The notes under the pieces: model-generated
What the model was told of the DNA's origin: nothing
The model's database searches: none
Seen by the model: the letters and a program-made list of their open reading frames with translations, nothing else
Program-made: the position numbers and the translations under genes
Shown: positions 1-9,965 of the stretch, piece after piece
How the letters are laid out: each line of letters begins with the position of its first letter
Numbering within the stretch: the stretch's first letter is position 1
Assembly (NCBI GenBank): GCA_949825065.1
Contig: OX463849.1
Coordinates: 33,607,955-33,671,954 of the forward strand
Source of the DNA: Odontocerum albicorne
Lineage: Eukaryota > Arthropoda > Insecta > Trichoptera > Odontoceridae
DNA: 64,000 bases
Direction: 5' to 3'

Positions 1-19
1 CTTATATTAACACCTAATA
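1..19. mobile_element. Terminal fragment of a mariner element cut by the window edge
   Basis: The first bases match the right terminus of the mariner/MITE family seen whole at 46452-46792 and 43313-44041 (ends in ...TTAACACCTAA, then the TA target at 18-19). One base differs from the copies at 44 kb. The rest of the element would lie left of the window. Confidence 0.65.
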
Positions 20-103
20 AATATCCTCGAGTTGACTTACTGGCCCGCCGAGCCTAAACATTTTACGATCTGGCCCTCTGCGAAAAAACTGTGCCAACCC
101 CTG
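20..103 (-). mobile_element. hAT-like terminal fragment
   Basis: Read on the minus strand from 103, the sequence starts CAGGGGTTGGCACAG, the CAG(G/T)-type start of many hAT termini, followed by a GC-rich stretch. Only one end is present. The inner side stops at the mariner terminus at position 19, so a matching second end could not be sought. No 8-bp target duplication can be verified. Confidence 0.4.
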
Positions 104-319
104 ATTTAAAGGACGTTTTGAGCATCATTTGACTTTCAAACAGTTTAGAGAATCGCATCACAACTGTATAGTATAACAATACACCCAGATATTTAATACG
201 ACCTGTGCGAAGTATATGCGAGGATTTATGTTAATATTTGATATAACATCATTTTACACTTTATCATCACCCTCACGCCATATCCCTCTCGAAACAGTCA
301 TATTGAACAGATCTCCACT

Positions 320-473
320 TTATAATAATCCTGGCACACATCTTTTTCTTTTGACACGTCCATAAACCTCGTCATGTATAATCTCCTTTTATAAGGGCTT
401 TCACTCTTATTTTTTTAGAATTTGATTAATTTGATCGTGCCACGTTTATCTAGGTCATCTCAAACCTTCTATA
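320..473. repeat. Left copy of a direct repeat of about 150 bp
   Basis: This stretch matches 883-1031 in the same orientation with roughly 10-15% mismatch by eye (shared landmarks: GACACGTCCATA, GGCTTTCACTCTTA, CGTGCCACGTTTATCTAGG). The two copies bracket the RTE-like LINE tail at 478-800. The unit codes for nothing recognisable. Confidence 0.75.
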
Positions 474-477
474 CACA

Positions 478-860
478 CATAAGCTCCAGACCGCACAAAG
501 GAGCATGGAGAGATGCATGTTGGGATATACTAAAAGAGACCGCAAACTAAACACCTGGATTCGCAAGAAAACAAAGTTAGAAAACGTAGTAAAGCTGTGC
601 AAGAAAATGAAGTGGCAATGGGCAGGACACGTAGCCAGAATGTAGCCAAGAGGCATTAAGAGGTCCAGAAGAAGACCGAAGGTACGATGGATAGATAACA
701 CCAGGAAGGATAACACCAACGAGCAAAAAACTGAGCTATTTGGAGTTAACCTCCATCCAGCAGTGGATCAACTCTAGTTGACAATGATGATGATGATGAC
801 ATACCATTATGCCATTTCCCTGTGTGTGCGTTAATTCTTATAATTTAGCAGCTTTATATT
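478..860 (+). pseudogene. RTE-like LINE 3' fragment (copy 1)
   Basis: Plus-strand translation gives the C-terminal tail of a non-LTR reverse transcriptase, including LQTAQRSMERCMLGYTKRD and KKMKWQWAGHVARM, broken by a stop and small deletions. The KWQWAGHIARR block is typical of RTE-clade endonuclease-reverse transcriptase tails. A (TGA)n tract near 786-798 fits a short-repeat 3' tail. About 60 bp after the tract (CATTTCCCTGTGTGTGCG) also match downstream of the copy at 3775-4420, so the repeat unit extends past the microsatellite. Confidence 0.75.
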
Positions 861-882
861 TATCGTTGACTCAATACTTTAT

Positions 883-1031
883 TATATTCTGGCATACATA
901 TTTCGCTTCTGACACGTCCATATACCTCGTCATGCCTAGTCTCCTATTAAAACGGCTTTCACTCTTATTTTTTTAAGAATTTGATTAATGTGATCGTGCC
1001 ACGTTTATCTAGGTATTCTCAAACCTTATAT
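883..1031. repeat. Right copy of the direct repeat of about 150 bp
   Basis: Partner of 320-473, in the same orientation. Together they flank the LINE tail. They are far too long to be a normal target-site duplication and more likely reflect a tandem duplication into which the LINE inserted. Confidence 0.75.
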
Positions 1032-1150
1032 ACAACTTGTCGATATTAATTTTACGAACCTTTCATAATTTATTATTTATTCGTGGCCGAACCATCTCAT
1101 TGCTCCTTTTCTTCATTTTCGCACTTCGATGTACTGAAATATAATCAAAC

Positions 1151-1222
1151 ATTCTGGTACCGGGAACAGTCTAAATGATGTGCGAATTCTGGTACCGGGA
1201 ACAGTCTAAATGATGTGCGAAT
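1151..1222. repeat. Tandem duplication, 35-bp unit x2
   Basis: Two consecutive identical copies of a 35-36 bp unit beginning ATTCTGGTACCGGGAACAG. No spacer and no coding potential. Confidence 0.9.
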
Positions 1223-1348
1223 TTCGTATATATTTATAATTTCTAGAAAAAAATATTTAGATTTTCACATATGTTTTACTTCATGTATCCGTGTCGTTTC
1301 CTTTGTTTATAATTTAAAGATCCTTTCTGGCATCCATATAAGTCTTGC

Positions 1349-1424
1349 AGAGCTCGTGTATTATTCACCAAGTAAACAATTTACAGAGCTCGTGTATGAT
1401 TCACCAAGTAAACAATTAACAGAA
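1349..1424. repeat. Tandem duplication, 36-bp unit x2
   Basis: Two adjacent copies of a unit beginning CAGAGCTCGTGTAT, with two mismatches. The surrounding 1430-1670 holds nothing I can recognise. Confidence 0.85.
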
Positions 1425-1676
1425 ATCCGATTTATATCTTTCGTTGTGGAAAATTTGTTGGATAGGAAATGAGAATTATTTGCTAATTGTTGAAGTATTG
1501 GTTCCATCCGTATACAAGTGAATTGAGGCAACACCTTTTAGCTATGTGAATCAATTTTAAAATATTTACATTGTTTCCAAGAGTTTTATCAATTTTCTAT
1601 GTTAAACGTATGACTAAAATGAATACAGATATTCAACACAAGAACAAAGAAAATTAATAATTACTATTACAAGTAC

Positions 1677-1893
1677 AAGACGACCTCCGTGGCCTAGTTG
1701 GTAAGACGCCCTCTCCCAACCCGGAGATATCGGGTTTAAATTCCGCTGGAACCCAGATTTTTTAAAAAAGAACTCCAGTCTGGTTTTCACTCAAGGGCTC
1801 TTTAACATCTTTCTGGTTGGTAGGAAGAGATTACCGGATGGCAATAAGCCCGCCAGGTTGTCATGTATACAACGAAGGTATAATACAATTTAT
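1677..1893 (+). mobile_element. SINE-A, full-length copy
   Basis: tRNA-derived SINE. The head has an A-box-like GTGGCCTAGTTGGTAAGACG and a B-box-like GGGTTTAAATTCC. A body follows, then a conserved 3' tail (GGCAATAAGCCCGCCAGG, then TGTATACAACGAAG) ending in an AATACAAT-like stretch. At least eight further copies or pieces occur in the window, which defines the family. It is non-coding, presumably transcribed by RNA polymerase III and mobilised by a LINE. Confidence 0.85.
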
Positions 1894-2129
1894 AATGTTT
1901 CAGAGTAAGGAATGAACACAGGGCCGCACTAGACATTGGGCAGTCTTTAGGCAAGCTAGAAAATACCGCCCTTTTATTTCAATAAACGCAATAATCGATA
2001 TTCAAGTTTTCTAAACTGTTATTAAAACTTTAGATAAACTGGGATATAATTCTTCTATTGTTAGCGTATATAGAAAAGCAATCTTACCTACCTACTAGAT
2101 TCGACCTACCTGAAGACTATATGTGCCTT

Positions 2130-2375
2130 CCTACATATCACAGGATAAAATAGTAGTATTAAATGTAAGAAGAAAATACGCCAGAGGAAAACCAAGGAAG
2201 TATGGTTGGATTAAGTGAAAAGTATTTTGAAAGAACGAAATTTAAAAACTAAGAGAAATCGTAAGAGTTACATAAGGAGTATGAATGTGGAAGATGTAAA
2301 ATAATTTTATCAAGATATGAAAGTTTTCACTCTGTCGTCTTTGTCTACCTCAAAAGAGGAACGGTGAGATGGTAT
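2130..2375 (+). pseudogene. LINE family L2 reverse-transcriptase tail, degenerate
   Basis: Plus-strand sequence carries the end of the L2 LINE protein (family exemplified at 8641-9070): a GKPRKYGWIK-like segment, an ILKERNLKTKRNRKSYIRSMNVEDV-like segment, and the trailing phrase where family members end in a YPDREMV-like tail. It has frameshifts and stops. I could not identify any 5' part. Confidence 0.65.
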
Positions 2376-2516
2376 GTATGTACGAGAATATAACAATTCT
2401 ATTTACCGATTTAAATATATGGTAGGATCCATTTTATTAAAGGTCTTTATTACGTGTATCCGTTTTATGACTTTACGTAAAGCTCATTGTTTTGAGGTCT
2501 AACACATTGTTTAGAT

Positions 2517-2874
2517 CAGTGTTTCCTAAACTTTTTCGGACTGTCGTTCTTTTTAAAAGCATATATTTTATAAGCACCCCCTCCCCTAAATCAATCAAAA
2601 TAATGATACCTTTATATTGATTTAGTTGTGATTATACTATGATATTTACGTAAATAATAGGATTCTTTAAATCAGAAAACGGAAAATATTTTATCTTCAA
2701 ATACTATAAAATTAACTTTTCTGACATGTAGCTTTATTTGTAGGAAATATCTATTTGCATTATTTACCTCTTTCCCCAGCCTAGTAGTCCCATCTGACTT
2801 CATGCCTTCCAGTGCTCCATATGAGGTTTATACCACCCTCAAAGGGGAGGTAGCTCCCACTTTGGGAATCACTG
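2517..2874. mobile_element. hAT-like MITE with 8-bp target duplication
   Basis: Terminal inverted repeats CAGTGTTTCCTAAACTTT (left) and, read inward from the right, CAGTGATTCCCAAAGT. Flanks GTTTAGAT (2509-2516) and GTTTGGTT (2875-2882) agree at 6 of 8 positions, the size expected for a hAT target duplication. It is 358 bp long with no transposase coding. Confidence 0.75.
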
Positions 2875-3290
2875 GTTTGGTTGGTTTATTTGAACATTTG
2901 TTATTTTTTGCGTTGCATCCATAAATATTTTTAAATCCGGGGTTTTCAATCTTGAATGTAAAAATAAAAATCCAAATTTTATTGTTTGTTTACTTTATCT
3001 TAAATTGACAACTCCTTTAAATTACCGCCCTAAGGTTTTTCTGTATTTGCCCTTTAGTCAGGGACAGCCCTGAAACATAACATAAAAGATGACTGTGAAA
3101 GACGGATGTTATAAGTAAAATTAAGATAGGGATCTTGAAATACTCGTAGTTTAGTAATATCGAGAGAATGAACTGTGAAATATATGTCTTAAATGAATGG
3201 TATTCAAAGTGGGTACATATTTAAGTTCAATTAAATTAAATTATAATATTTGAAGAATATTTGATATTACACTGTATGATAGAATAAGTA

Positions 3291-3665
3291 ATAATCGGAT
3301 TAAGAATAACTGTTGGTCAGAATCAGACGTTATGAGTAAAATGAAGAAATCATTTGGATGGTTTGGCCACATCTAGAGAAGGAGTTGCGAGAGATTTACG
3401 AAATATATTAAATTAGTAGAGAGCGAGGAAGAAACAGATCGAAGAAAGTATGGAAATAGATAATTTGAGAAATTTTAACAGAGGAAAAGGTAAGAAATAT
3501 GTGAAACATAACTGCATATGTTTGTGGACGAGAACGAGGCGAAAGTTGTATAGGTATACACTAATACAAAGGTGTGGAGATCTATTTTCTTTGCCTATCC
3601 CAAAAAAAGGACATATCGAGAGTATGTGTAACAAAGAAAATTCTACGAAGTGTAGAAATTAATAA
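3291..3665 (+). pseudogene. LINE family L2 tail, degenerate
   Basis: Plus-strand translation around 3340-3380 gives SDVMSKMKKSFGWFGHI, followed by eroded versions of the ERM, GRGRNRSKK and NLRNFNRGKGKK segments of the family. A stop codon and indels disrupt it. Short open frames over this stretch are not genes. Confidence 0.6.
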
Positions 3666-3774
3666 TATGCAGGAAAAAATAAAGTAATAAAATTCACATT
3701 TTGTTGATAGGCATTCGATGTACTCGTATTTATATACATACTTACGAGAACACACCAGCATACGAGTACATACC

Positions 3775-4420
3775 CCAAAACTTATAATTGTAGATGGAAA
3801 GCCACTGGAACTGGTCCAGCAATATGTGTATTTGGGCCAACTTATTTCCTTTGTAGGTGGCATATCGGAGGAAATAGCACGAAGGACAAAACTAGTGTGG
3901 AGCTCATTTGGACGTTTGAACAACGTCTTCAAAAGTAATATCCCAATATCTTTGAAGCGAAAGGTCTACAACCAGTGTATTCTCCCAGTACTTATGTGTG
4001 GCTGTCAGACATGGACGCTCACAGCAAAGAACACACAAAAGCTCCAGACCGCACAAAGGAGATGCACGTTGGGATATACTAAAAGAGACCGTAAACGAAA
4101 CACCTGGATTCACAACAAAACAAAGGTAGAAAACGTAATAAAGGTGTGCAAGAAAATAAAGTGGCAATGGGCAGGATATGTAGCCAGAATGTCACATTCC
4201 CAAAGGACATCCGATATAATCCATGCAACCCAAGAGGCATTAAGAGGCCCAAAAGAAGTACGATGGATAGATGAAATCAGGGAGCATAACACCAACGAGC
4301 AAAAAAAACGAACTATTTGGAGTCAATCCGGCAGTGGATCAACCCTGGTTGACAATGATGATGTTGATGACATACCATCATGTCATTTCCCTGTGTGTGC
4401 GTTAATTATAATAATTTTGC
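3775..4420 (+). pseudogene. RTE-like LINE 3' fragment (copy 2)
   Basis: The longest copy of this LINE in the window, open from about 3718 to 4518. Residues from about 22 onward read as an RTE-type reverse-transcriptase tail: VQQYVYLGQLISF, ARRTKLVWSSFGRLNNVF, LKRKVYNQCILPVLMCGCQTW, LQTAQRRCTLGYTKRDRKR, KIKWQWAGYVARM, then EVRWIDEIREH. The polymerase core, endonuclease and 5' end are missing, so it is a 5'-truncated copy. A GATGATGTTGATGA tract closes it. The open frame reflects youth or chance rather than a host gene, and the first 20 or so residues are unrelated flank. Confidence 0.8.
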
Positions 4421-5274
4421 CATTTTATATTTATTGTCGACTCAATACAAATTTACAAAATATGAATCTTGTTGTATTCACATTTTTAATATTTTTTACG
4501 AGTTCAAGTATGCATTGAAAATATTCGTTCAATATATCCTGTGTCAAAATTTTGCACAAAATATAATACATGTATCTTCTATGTGACAGTGCATGCAAAT
4601 ATTTCAAATTTCAGCAAAAAATATAAACAATACAAATAAGTAGCTTTTAACATGAAAATTCTTCTAATTGTATTGTTCCATGAAATTGTTAAAAGGCTAT
4701 TACGATATAAATTTATTTATTTATCTCGACAAGAACAACATCTTCACTTTACTCTTGTCACGTGAAATTCCATACAATGCCCATAGTGATTGCTAAATAC
4801 GTATACTTAGTCTTGTTATGCAAGAGTTGTACAAATAAGTATTTTAATTACTTAATACAATGTTTTAATACAAACTTTGATGTATGGGAATGAAACGATG
4901 TTTCCAGTTGTAATTGAGTGTCACTGTTTGTCAGATTGATGAGAACGAGCAACGGGGTTTTGTTTTTGTGTAATCAAAAATCGGAAAGAAGTATCGATTT
5001 ATTTTTTCATGCTAAATATCCTCAGTGAGATACAGGCAAAAGCCTAGTTTACTGGGGATACGACAAATGAAAGGCGACAAACCCAGATCCATTAAAATAA
5101 TATATGTCCAAATTAAATTACCTGTTGTTTTTTCGCAAATTGTGTATATTTCTTGTCATGTGTAATAATAAAATAAATATAAATAAAAATTCCGTGATAA
5201 AATATTTTTCAAGACAATCAATCCATGCGCGACTTTTCTTTAAATATTTTTGTTTTATTATGAAACAAAACATT
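4421..5274. other. AT-rich intergenic stretch, nothing recognised
   Basis: I see no coding signature, repeat family member or long inverted repeat here. It is the immediate upstream flank of the ChaC promoter region. Confidence 0.5.
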
Positions 5275-5875
5275 TTCTAATTTCCAAGCAGCGCTAAGCC
5301 GCCCGTACTAGTATATCATATACATTGTATACCTGTACACAGAAATCCCTCTCAAGTATTGCGTCAGCTGTTCTCTGTTCCCGCCCAATCTCTTCGAAAA
5401 ACCGTTTGCGCGGCAACTCTGACGGAATAAGAGAGCGGCCTTGTGATTGGTCCATTTCTCGCGCGTGCGCAATGCATCGTCTCTTGCCAACTCGTATAAG
5501 TGACAGCTCATAGAATTTCTTTATATTGTTCCCGAGTAATCGAGCAGTTGGTTGGGTGTCAAAATTTAGATCAGTTTATTTTATTCGAGAATTTCTCTCG
5601 GGAGCGTATCGTTATTTACATGAAAACTGTTTAATTTAATATTAAAATATTTTCAAAAGCGATGTTATTTGATTAAAATCAGTGTTTTATTCATTAATAT
5701 CACATTCAATGCGGACTATTCGTAATTTTGCGCAAATATTTGTAATGGCAAAAATGCCTTTTTTGTGAATGACATGTCAGTAAAAGTGTTTTTATTTAGA
5801 TAGTTTAATATTAATTAATTGTAATTTAAGTCAATTGTTTGGAATTAAATCGCGTTTTTGTTGTATTTTGACAAA
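5275..5875 (+). promoter_or_regulatory. Probable ChaC promoter and 5'UTR
   Basis: About 5285-5520 is visibly richer in G+C and CpG than its surroundings, including GCGCGTGCGCAATGC, which resembles an NRF-1/Ewg-type palindrome. An arthropod initiator TCAGTT lies at 5571-5576, roughly 300 bp before the start codon. No TATA box sits at the expected distance. The region from there to 5875 would be 5'UTR. The transcription start is inferred; RNA evidence would be needed to fix it. Confidence 0.5.
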
Positions 5876-6097
5876 ATGTGCGACGTAGACACGACAAGTA
5901 TGGAAAAAAATGTTGATGAGGTTACAGAAAGCATGGAGGAAACGAAGCAAGAACAACTCGCCCTGTGGGTATTTGGATATGGATCATTATGCTGGAATCC
6001 AGGGTTCGAGTTCCGGAGATCCCTCACCGGACACATCAAAGGGTTCGCCAGAAAATTTTGGCAAGGAAACACGAAGCATCGTGGCACTGACGAGAAG
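5876..6097 (+). CDS. ChaC: ChaC-like gamma-glutamylcyclotransferase, coding exon 1
   Basis: Encodes residues 1-74 of a ChaC-family enzyme. Members cleave glutathione in the cytosol to 5-oxoproline and cysteinyl-glycine. Residues 1-29 are an acidic, probably disordered extension. Residues 31-38 read WVFGYGSL, the family signature that forms the loop binding the gamma-glutamyl group. It continues into CWNPGFEF, LTGHIKGFARKFWQGNTKHRG and a terminal DEK, matching the conserved FWQGSTDHRG region. The ATG at 5876 sits in a good insect context (ACAAAATG). The exon ends in phase 0 at AAG|GTATGT, and the next residues are supplied by 39833-39868. The catalytic glutamate lies further along and is not in this window. 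Family assignment is strong; whether it is CHAC1- or CHAC2-like cannot be told from 86 residues. Confidence 0.9.
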
Positions 6098-6314
6098 GTA
6101 TGTTTATTTAAACAAATTATTTAAAAAAAATATTATTTATTTCTTACTGAGCAAGATAAAATATTTTTTTTTGTAATTAAATGAAGTACAGTGTACACAT
6201 ACACACAAAATACACCAACCACACTATTTTAAAATTAAAAAAAAAAAACTTCATAATAGTGTGTTGGTACCCACCTTGACATATGGAAGTGAAACTTGAA
6301 GTTGGCAAAAAGGC

Positions 6315-6625
6315 GCGTGTGTGTGGAGGGCGGAATGAATATATCAGAAATGAATGTTTTAAGCCAGGTGAAAAAAAGGAACTTTAAGATAGTTTGGAAA
6401 TGTGTTATGAAAGAATGACTAAAGAATACTAGTAAATAAGTTAGAAGTATAAGCGTGCGTGGAAAGCCGAGGAAAAAGTAACTGGATCAAACGGACCAGA
6501 TTTTGAAAGATGATTGTGCATGACGAGAAGATGTATGAATGTGGAGAAGGCGATTGTGTGCTTAGAAAAAAGTAAGGATATATATTATCTCTGCCTACCG
6601 CGTAAGGGGCATAGTGTGATGATGT
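6315..6625 (+). pseudogene. LINE family L2 tail, degenerate
   Basis: Plus-strand traces of the L2 protein tail, in order: an MNVLSQVKKRNFKIVW-like segment, an ERMTKEY-like segment, a SVRGKPRKK-like segment, then CLEKSKDIYYLCLPRKGH near 6560-6610. Heavily mutated; no intact frame. Confidence 0.5.
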
Positions 6626-6694
6626 GTAAGTATATACATTGCACACGCTTTGCAAACTGTTTCAATGATTTTAATATTAAAATAACAATTTACA

Positions 6695-7029
6695 TAGGGC
6701 CGTTTTAAGAGTCGACTATCCTCAGGGGCGTCTTACTCGGAATTCAAACTACTATTATTGAAAGATTAAAAATATTACAAAAAAATGTAACAACTTGAGT
6801 GTAAGAATAGAAAGATGGTGGCTGCGATCATTAGATTGTGTATTTACTGTAAAGAAAACATATTTGAAAAGAAAACTGCAGAAGGTAAGACAAACTGCAA
6901 AGAAACCTTGATAGATCTTCCTATAAATGATAGTAACACATTCGACTTTTGGTGGAGTGTAATATATGTGTGTAGTATTCATACATACATAATCATAAAT
7001 TTTGCCGAAAGCTGCACACGTCACCCATA
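6695..7029 (+). repeat. Dispersed repeat R3, copy 1
   Basis: Matches 42836-43130 over most of its length (shared GGTGGCTGCG, TCATTAGATT, AAACATATTT, ACAAA(C/T)T(G/A)CAAAGAAACCTT and a GGTG(G/A)AGTGTA end). Partial copies lie at 26396-26560, 37745-37865 (minus) and 52915-52990. Some copies carry a B-box-like GGTTCGATTCCCG on the minus strand, so it may be another tRNA-type SINE. No coding function. Confidence 0.6.
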
Positions 7030-7445
7030 TCTCCAACACTTACTGGCAGACCATTCCACACCAATAGCAATGACAAAAGCCCTGTCATAATGATGCCCCG
7101 CCCTATTGTATCGATGTGGAACGATCAATTTATTCGATTAAAATAAAATCGATCTTAAAACTTACTCCTCTCTAAAGCAACATCACTCAGACACAGACAA
7201 GAAATATACAATGGATACATTCTGTTCAGGGACTTGAATACAAAGTTTAAAATCATTCCGTTCGCGACACTTGAGCCAGTTGTAAACTTTTATGACAATA
7301 TTTATGAATACCATATATCAGCCTAGCAACTGCATTGACAACAGTCTGTAGTCGAGAAACTTGCGAACCAAGCAGACCAGAGTAAATAGAATTACAATAA
7401 TCCAACTAATAAGTACCTATACTTCTAGTTCTACCTGTGATGTTT
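7030..7445 (-). pseudogene. CR1/Jockey-superclade LINE reverse-transcriptase fragment
   Basis: Minus-strand translation across frames yields LDYCNSIYSGLLGSQVSRLQ, VVNAVARLIYGIHK, then, after frameshifts, YDRAFVIAIGVEWSA near the low-coordinate end. The LDYCNS..L..LQ.VQNAAARLI pattern and the final AVRLWN-like segment are characteristic of the C-terminal part of CR1/Jockey-type LINE reverse transcriptases. 5'-truncated and frameshifted. Confidence 0.7.
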
Positions 7446-7530
7446 CAGCACGAATGATGACGAATTGATATCCCTTGGAGTTTCAGTAACACTTTATCTC
7501 ACTGCGGCTTTCGGCCGCAAATAAAATGTT

Positions 7531-7585
7531 AGTTCGTAAAGTTCGTGGAATTTTTCGTCCGAAAATTCCACGAACTTTACGAACT
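7531..7585. repeat. Perfect inverted repeat, 24-bp arms
   Basis: Arm 7531-7554 (starts AGTTCGTAAAGTTCG) is the exact reverse complement of 7562-7585, with a 7-nt spacer. Unrelated to the elements around it. 7590-8060 next to it holds nothing I recognise. Confidence 0.9.
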
Positions 7586-8061
7586 GTTTCAGAGAAACTT
7601 TCCCCATTTTTATGAGTTTTAACAATAATAACTTATTTTTCTCTCGTGAAGCTTTCCATATTTACTAATCGCAAGATTGACAGATGGCACATATTAAATT
7701 TTTAAAGCTGCCAACCTTAAAAAAATGATGTGAAATTGAAATCCGGCGCTCTTATTGGGACATCCCTATACATTTTATATGTAATATACTTGATTTAAGC
7801 AAAAAAGGCGTTCAAATGTGACATTTTGATATACGCAGTTAATGATTTTTTTACTTACCTATATAAGAACAGTGATATTCTTAATATTTGAAGTGCAATT
7901 TCGATGTTGAAATAGTGGTTTTAAATCTCCCAGATAATTTTTTGACCTCTTTTTGTCATTTGTTATAATTTTTAACCTGCAGTCAGCTTCTACTTCCTTT
8001 AGCATTCACAATTTATTGACTTCGATTGGCAGTCCGTCGGAAACTGGATATTCAAGGCGTT

Positions 8062-8440
8062 TGTCACTCTTTCCCATTCACTATCATGTTACATACATGA
8101 CTTGACAATGTATATATATTCCATTCTATGGAATGAAGTGATTACAGATAAATGTGAACTTAAGGCTAATATATTGAGTTAGATGAAGAAGAGCGCACTC
8201 TGTGATGGTTTCAGCATGTCGAACGAATGAATGAACAAAGACTAACATAACAAAAATATAATACAAATGTGAGTGAAGTAGGATAAAATGAAAGATATTT
8301 AAAAAAGGAAACATAGCATTGTTGTGTACGAATTTAAAAGATGTGTGTCGAAATAGGAAAGTCTGGCACTTTATCTTTTCTGCATACCTCAACAGGGTAG
8401 TGACGCAGTGTTGTATATATTTACGGTCTTTGGGATAAAC
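8062..8440 (+). pseudogene. LINE family L2 tail containing the single-copy form of the 135-bp satellite
   Basis: From 8062 the sequence reads CACTATCATGTTACATACAT, then GACTTGACAA, then after a short insert NECELKANILS-like coding (ATGTGAACTTAAGGCTAATA, GATGAAGAAGAGC). Both halves occur in the same order, inverted, in every monomer of the array at 9926-11895. Beyond it continue HVERMNEQRLT-like and VCRNRKVWHFIFSAYLNR-like tails of the LINE. Confidence 0.7.
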
Positions 8441-8479
8441 TTCCGCTTTACGATCCATGTTTTCAGTGATGTTTCAGTT

Positions 8480-9600
8480 TGGAGCAAATTTGAATAGTAT
8501 TGTCTCAGATGATGAGAGTTAAGAGGGATTTCGAACGGTGTGAACCTTTAGGAAACAAAGTCAATGAGACACTATAACACATATACTCTAACCGGGCATT
8601 TAATAAATCTGTTAAGATGATAGTCCACAATACTATTTTAGTGCCAATTTTGGTTTATGGGTGAGAAACGTGGATATGGAAAAAGACTTAAGAGGAGCCA
8701 AATAAATATTGTAGAAATACGTGCATTGAAAAGAATACATGGAGTGACAATGTGTGACAGACTATGGAATGAAGGGATAAGAGATGAATGTGAACTTAAG
8801 GCGGATGTATTAAGTAAGATGAAGAAAAGCACACTGAGTTGGTTTGGGCGCGTGGAACGAATGAATGATGAAAGACTAACAAAATATATGTATAGTGCTA
8901 ATGGCAATGGAAGATCAATAAAAATATGGTTGAAGCAAGCGAATGATGGAAACGTAGAAAGTCAGAGAAATAGTAATTATATGAATGTAGAAGAGGCTAA
9001 GGAAGTGTGTCGTGACAGGAAAGTCTGGCGCTCTGTTCTTGCTGCCTATCCCGACAGGGAAATGGTGTGATTGTATGAATGTTTTCAGTTATTGGTTACA
9101 TAATTATGAACTATTAATTGTTCTCCGTAATTTTATTTTAATTTCCACAGTATAACTGTTAATATTTGAAGCACTGCTGAAACTATAATGGCATTTAGAC
9201 GATGACGCCAAGAACTAATTAAATTTTGTTCCACGTTTTTCTTGAATATTCTCACGGAATTATAAAAATATACATTTTCTCTTCTCTCTTATTGTTTTCT
9301 TCTATTTTAGTATTTTAATTGAAAATTCTTTTGAACCCACATTCCATGAAATAATGTGCTCATTATTTCTGTGACAATATATTTCATGTAAATGCCTTGT
9401 TTATTTAATAATTTACCTCTATTATACAGAATTTAATAAATATAATGCAATTACTGGAACATCTATGTATAATCAATATATCGAAATGCCTTGTTTAATT
9501 AAGAATGTATCTCTATTATACAGAATTTAATAAATATAACGCAATTACTGGAACATCTATGTATAATCAACATATCAAAATTAGCAGTTATCAGGAAAAA
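8480..9600 (+). pseudogene. LINE family L2, longest well-preserved 3' end
   Basis: The stretch 8657-9070 is open and encodes a reverse-transcriptase tail: VEIRALKRIHGVTMCDRL, RDECELKADVLSKMKKSTL, SWFGRVERMNDERLTKYMY, NYMNVEEAKEVCRDRKVW, RSVLAAYPDREMV. Upstream, in other frames, are remnants of the preceding region (ILVPILVYG before the open frame). About 500 bp of 3' flank match the paralogue at 58285-59585, so the repeat unit extends past the stop. Catalytic reverse-transcriptase motifs are absent. This is a truncated retrotransposon, not a host gene. Confidence 0.8.
9380..9590. repeat. Tandem duplication of about 96 bp, two copies
   Basis: Two neighbouring copies begin AAATGCCTTGTTTA and run to CATCTATGTATAATCAA(T/C)A. 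The paralogue at 59490-59580 has a single copy, so the duplication is private to this locus. Confidence 0.85.
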
Positions 9601-9659
9601 TAGTATTATTAAAATTCTAAAAAATATTAATAAGACTTGAACCTTTATGGCACTGAATC

Positions 9660-9965
9660 ATAATACATAAATACCATCACACCATTTTTCTGTCGGTGTA
9701 GGCACATAGGACATACCGCTATACTTTCCTATCTCGACACACATCCTTGGCCTCTTCTACATACAAACACTTTCTCATAAAACTTCTACGATTTCTCTAA
9801 CTTTCCACGTTTCCTTTCAGAATATCATTAACTTGATCCAACTCATATTTGCACTTTATTTTTGGGTTGTTAGTCTTCATTCATTCGTTTTACATACCCA
9901 ACCATTTTAGAGTGCTCTTTTTTATTTTACTCAACAGATCAGCCTTAAGTTCTCGTTTATCTATG
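9660..9965 (-). pseudogene. LINE family L2 tail, minus strand
   Basis: On the minus strand the order is that of the L2 tail. The ECELKADLLSKIKKSTLKWLG equivalents lie near 9905-9965, and the VEEAKDVCRDRKV equivalent near 9730-9770. It runs directly into the 135-bp array. Confidence 0.65.

Larger units (their letters stand above)
1919..3072. mobile_element. Possible hAT-like element with nested insertions
   Basis: The left end reads CAGGGCCGCACTAGAC. The right end, on the minus strand, reads CAGGGCTGTCCCTGAC. Both are followed inward by an ACCGCCCT/AGGGCGGT match. These look like CAGGG-type hAT terminal repeats, but the candidate 8-bp flanks match poorly. Inside lie a LINE tail (2130-2375) and a second, better defined hAT-like MITE (2517-2874). 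Confidence 0.45.

Noticed and set aside
320..1031. LTR retrotransposon with the 150-bp repeats as LTRs
   Set aside because: The enclosed coding is a non-LTR reverse-transcriptase tail, and the repeats lack TG/CA ends, a primer-binding site and a polypurine tract.
1679..1755. Functional tRNA gene in the SINE-A head
   Set aside because: Degenerate B-box, no paired acceptor stem, and several dispersed copies with a common tail.
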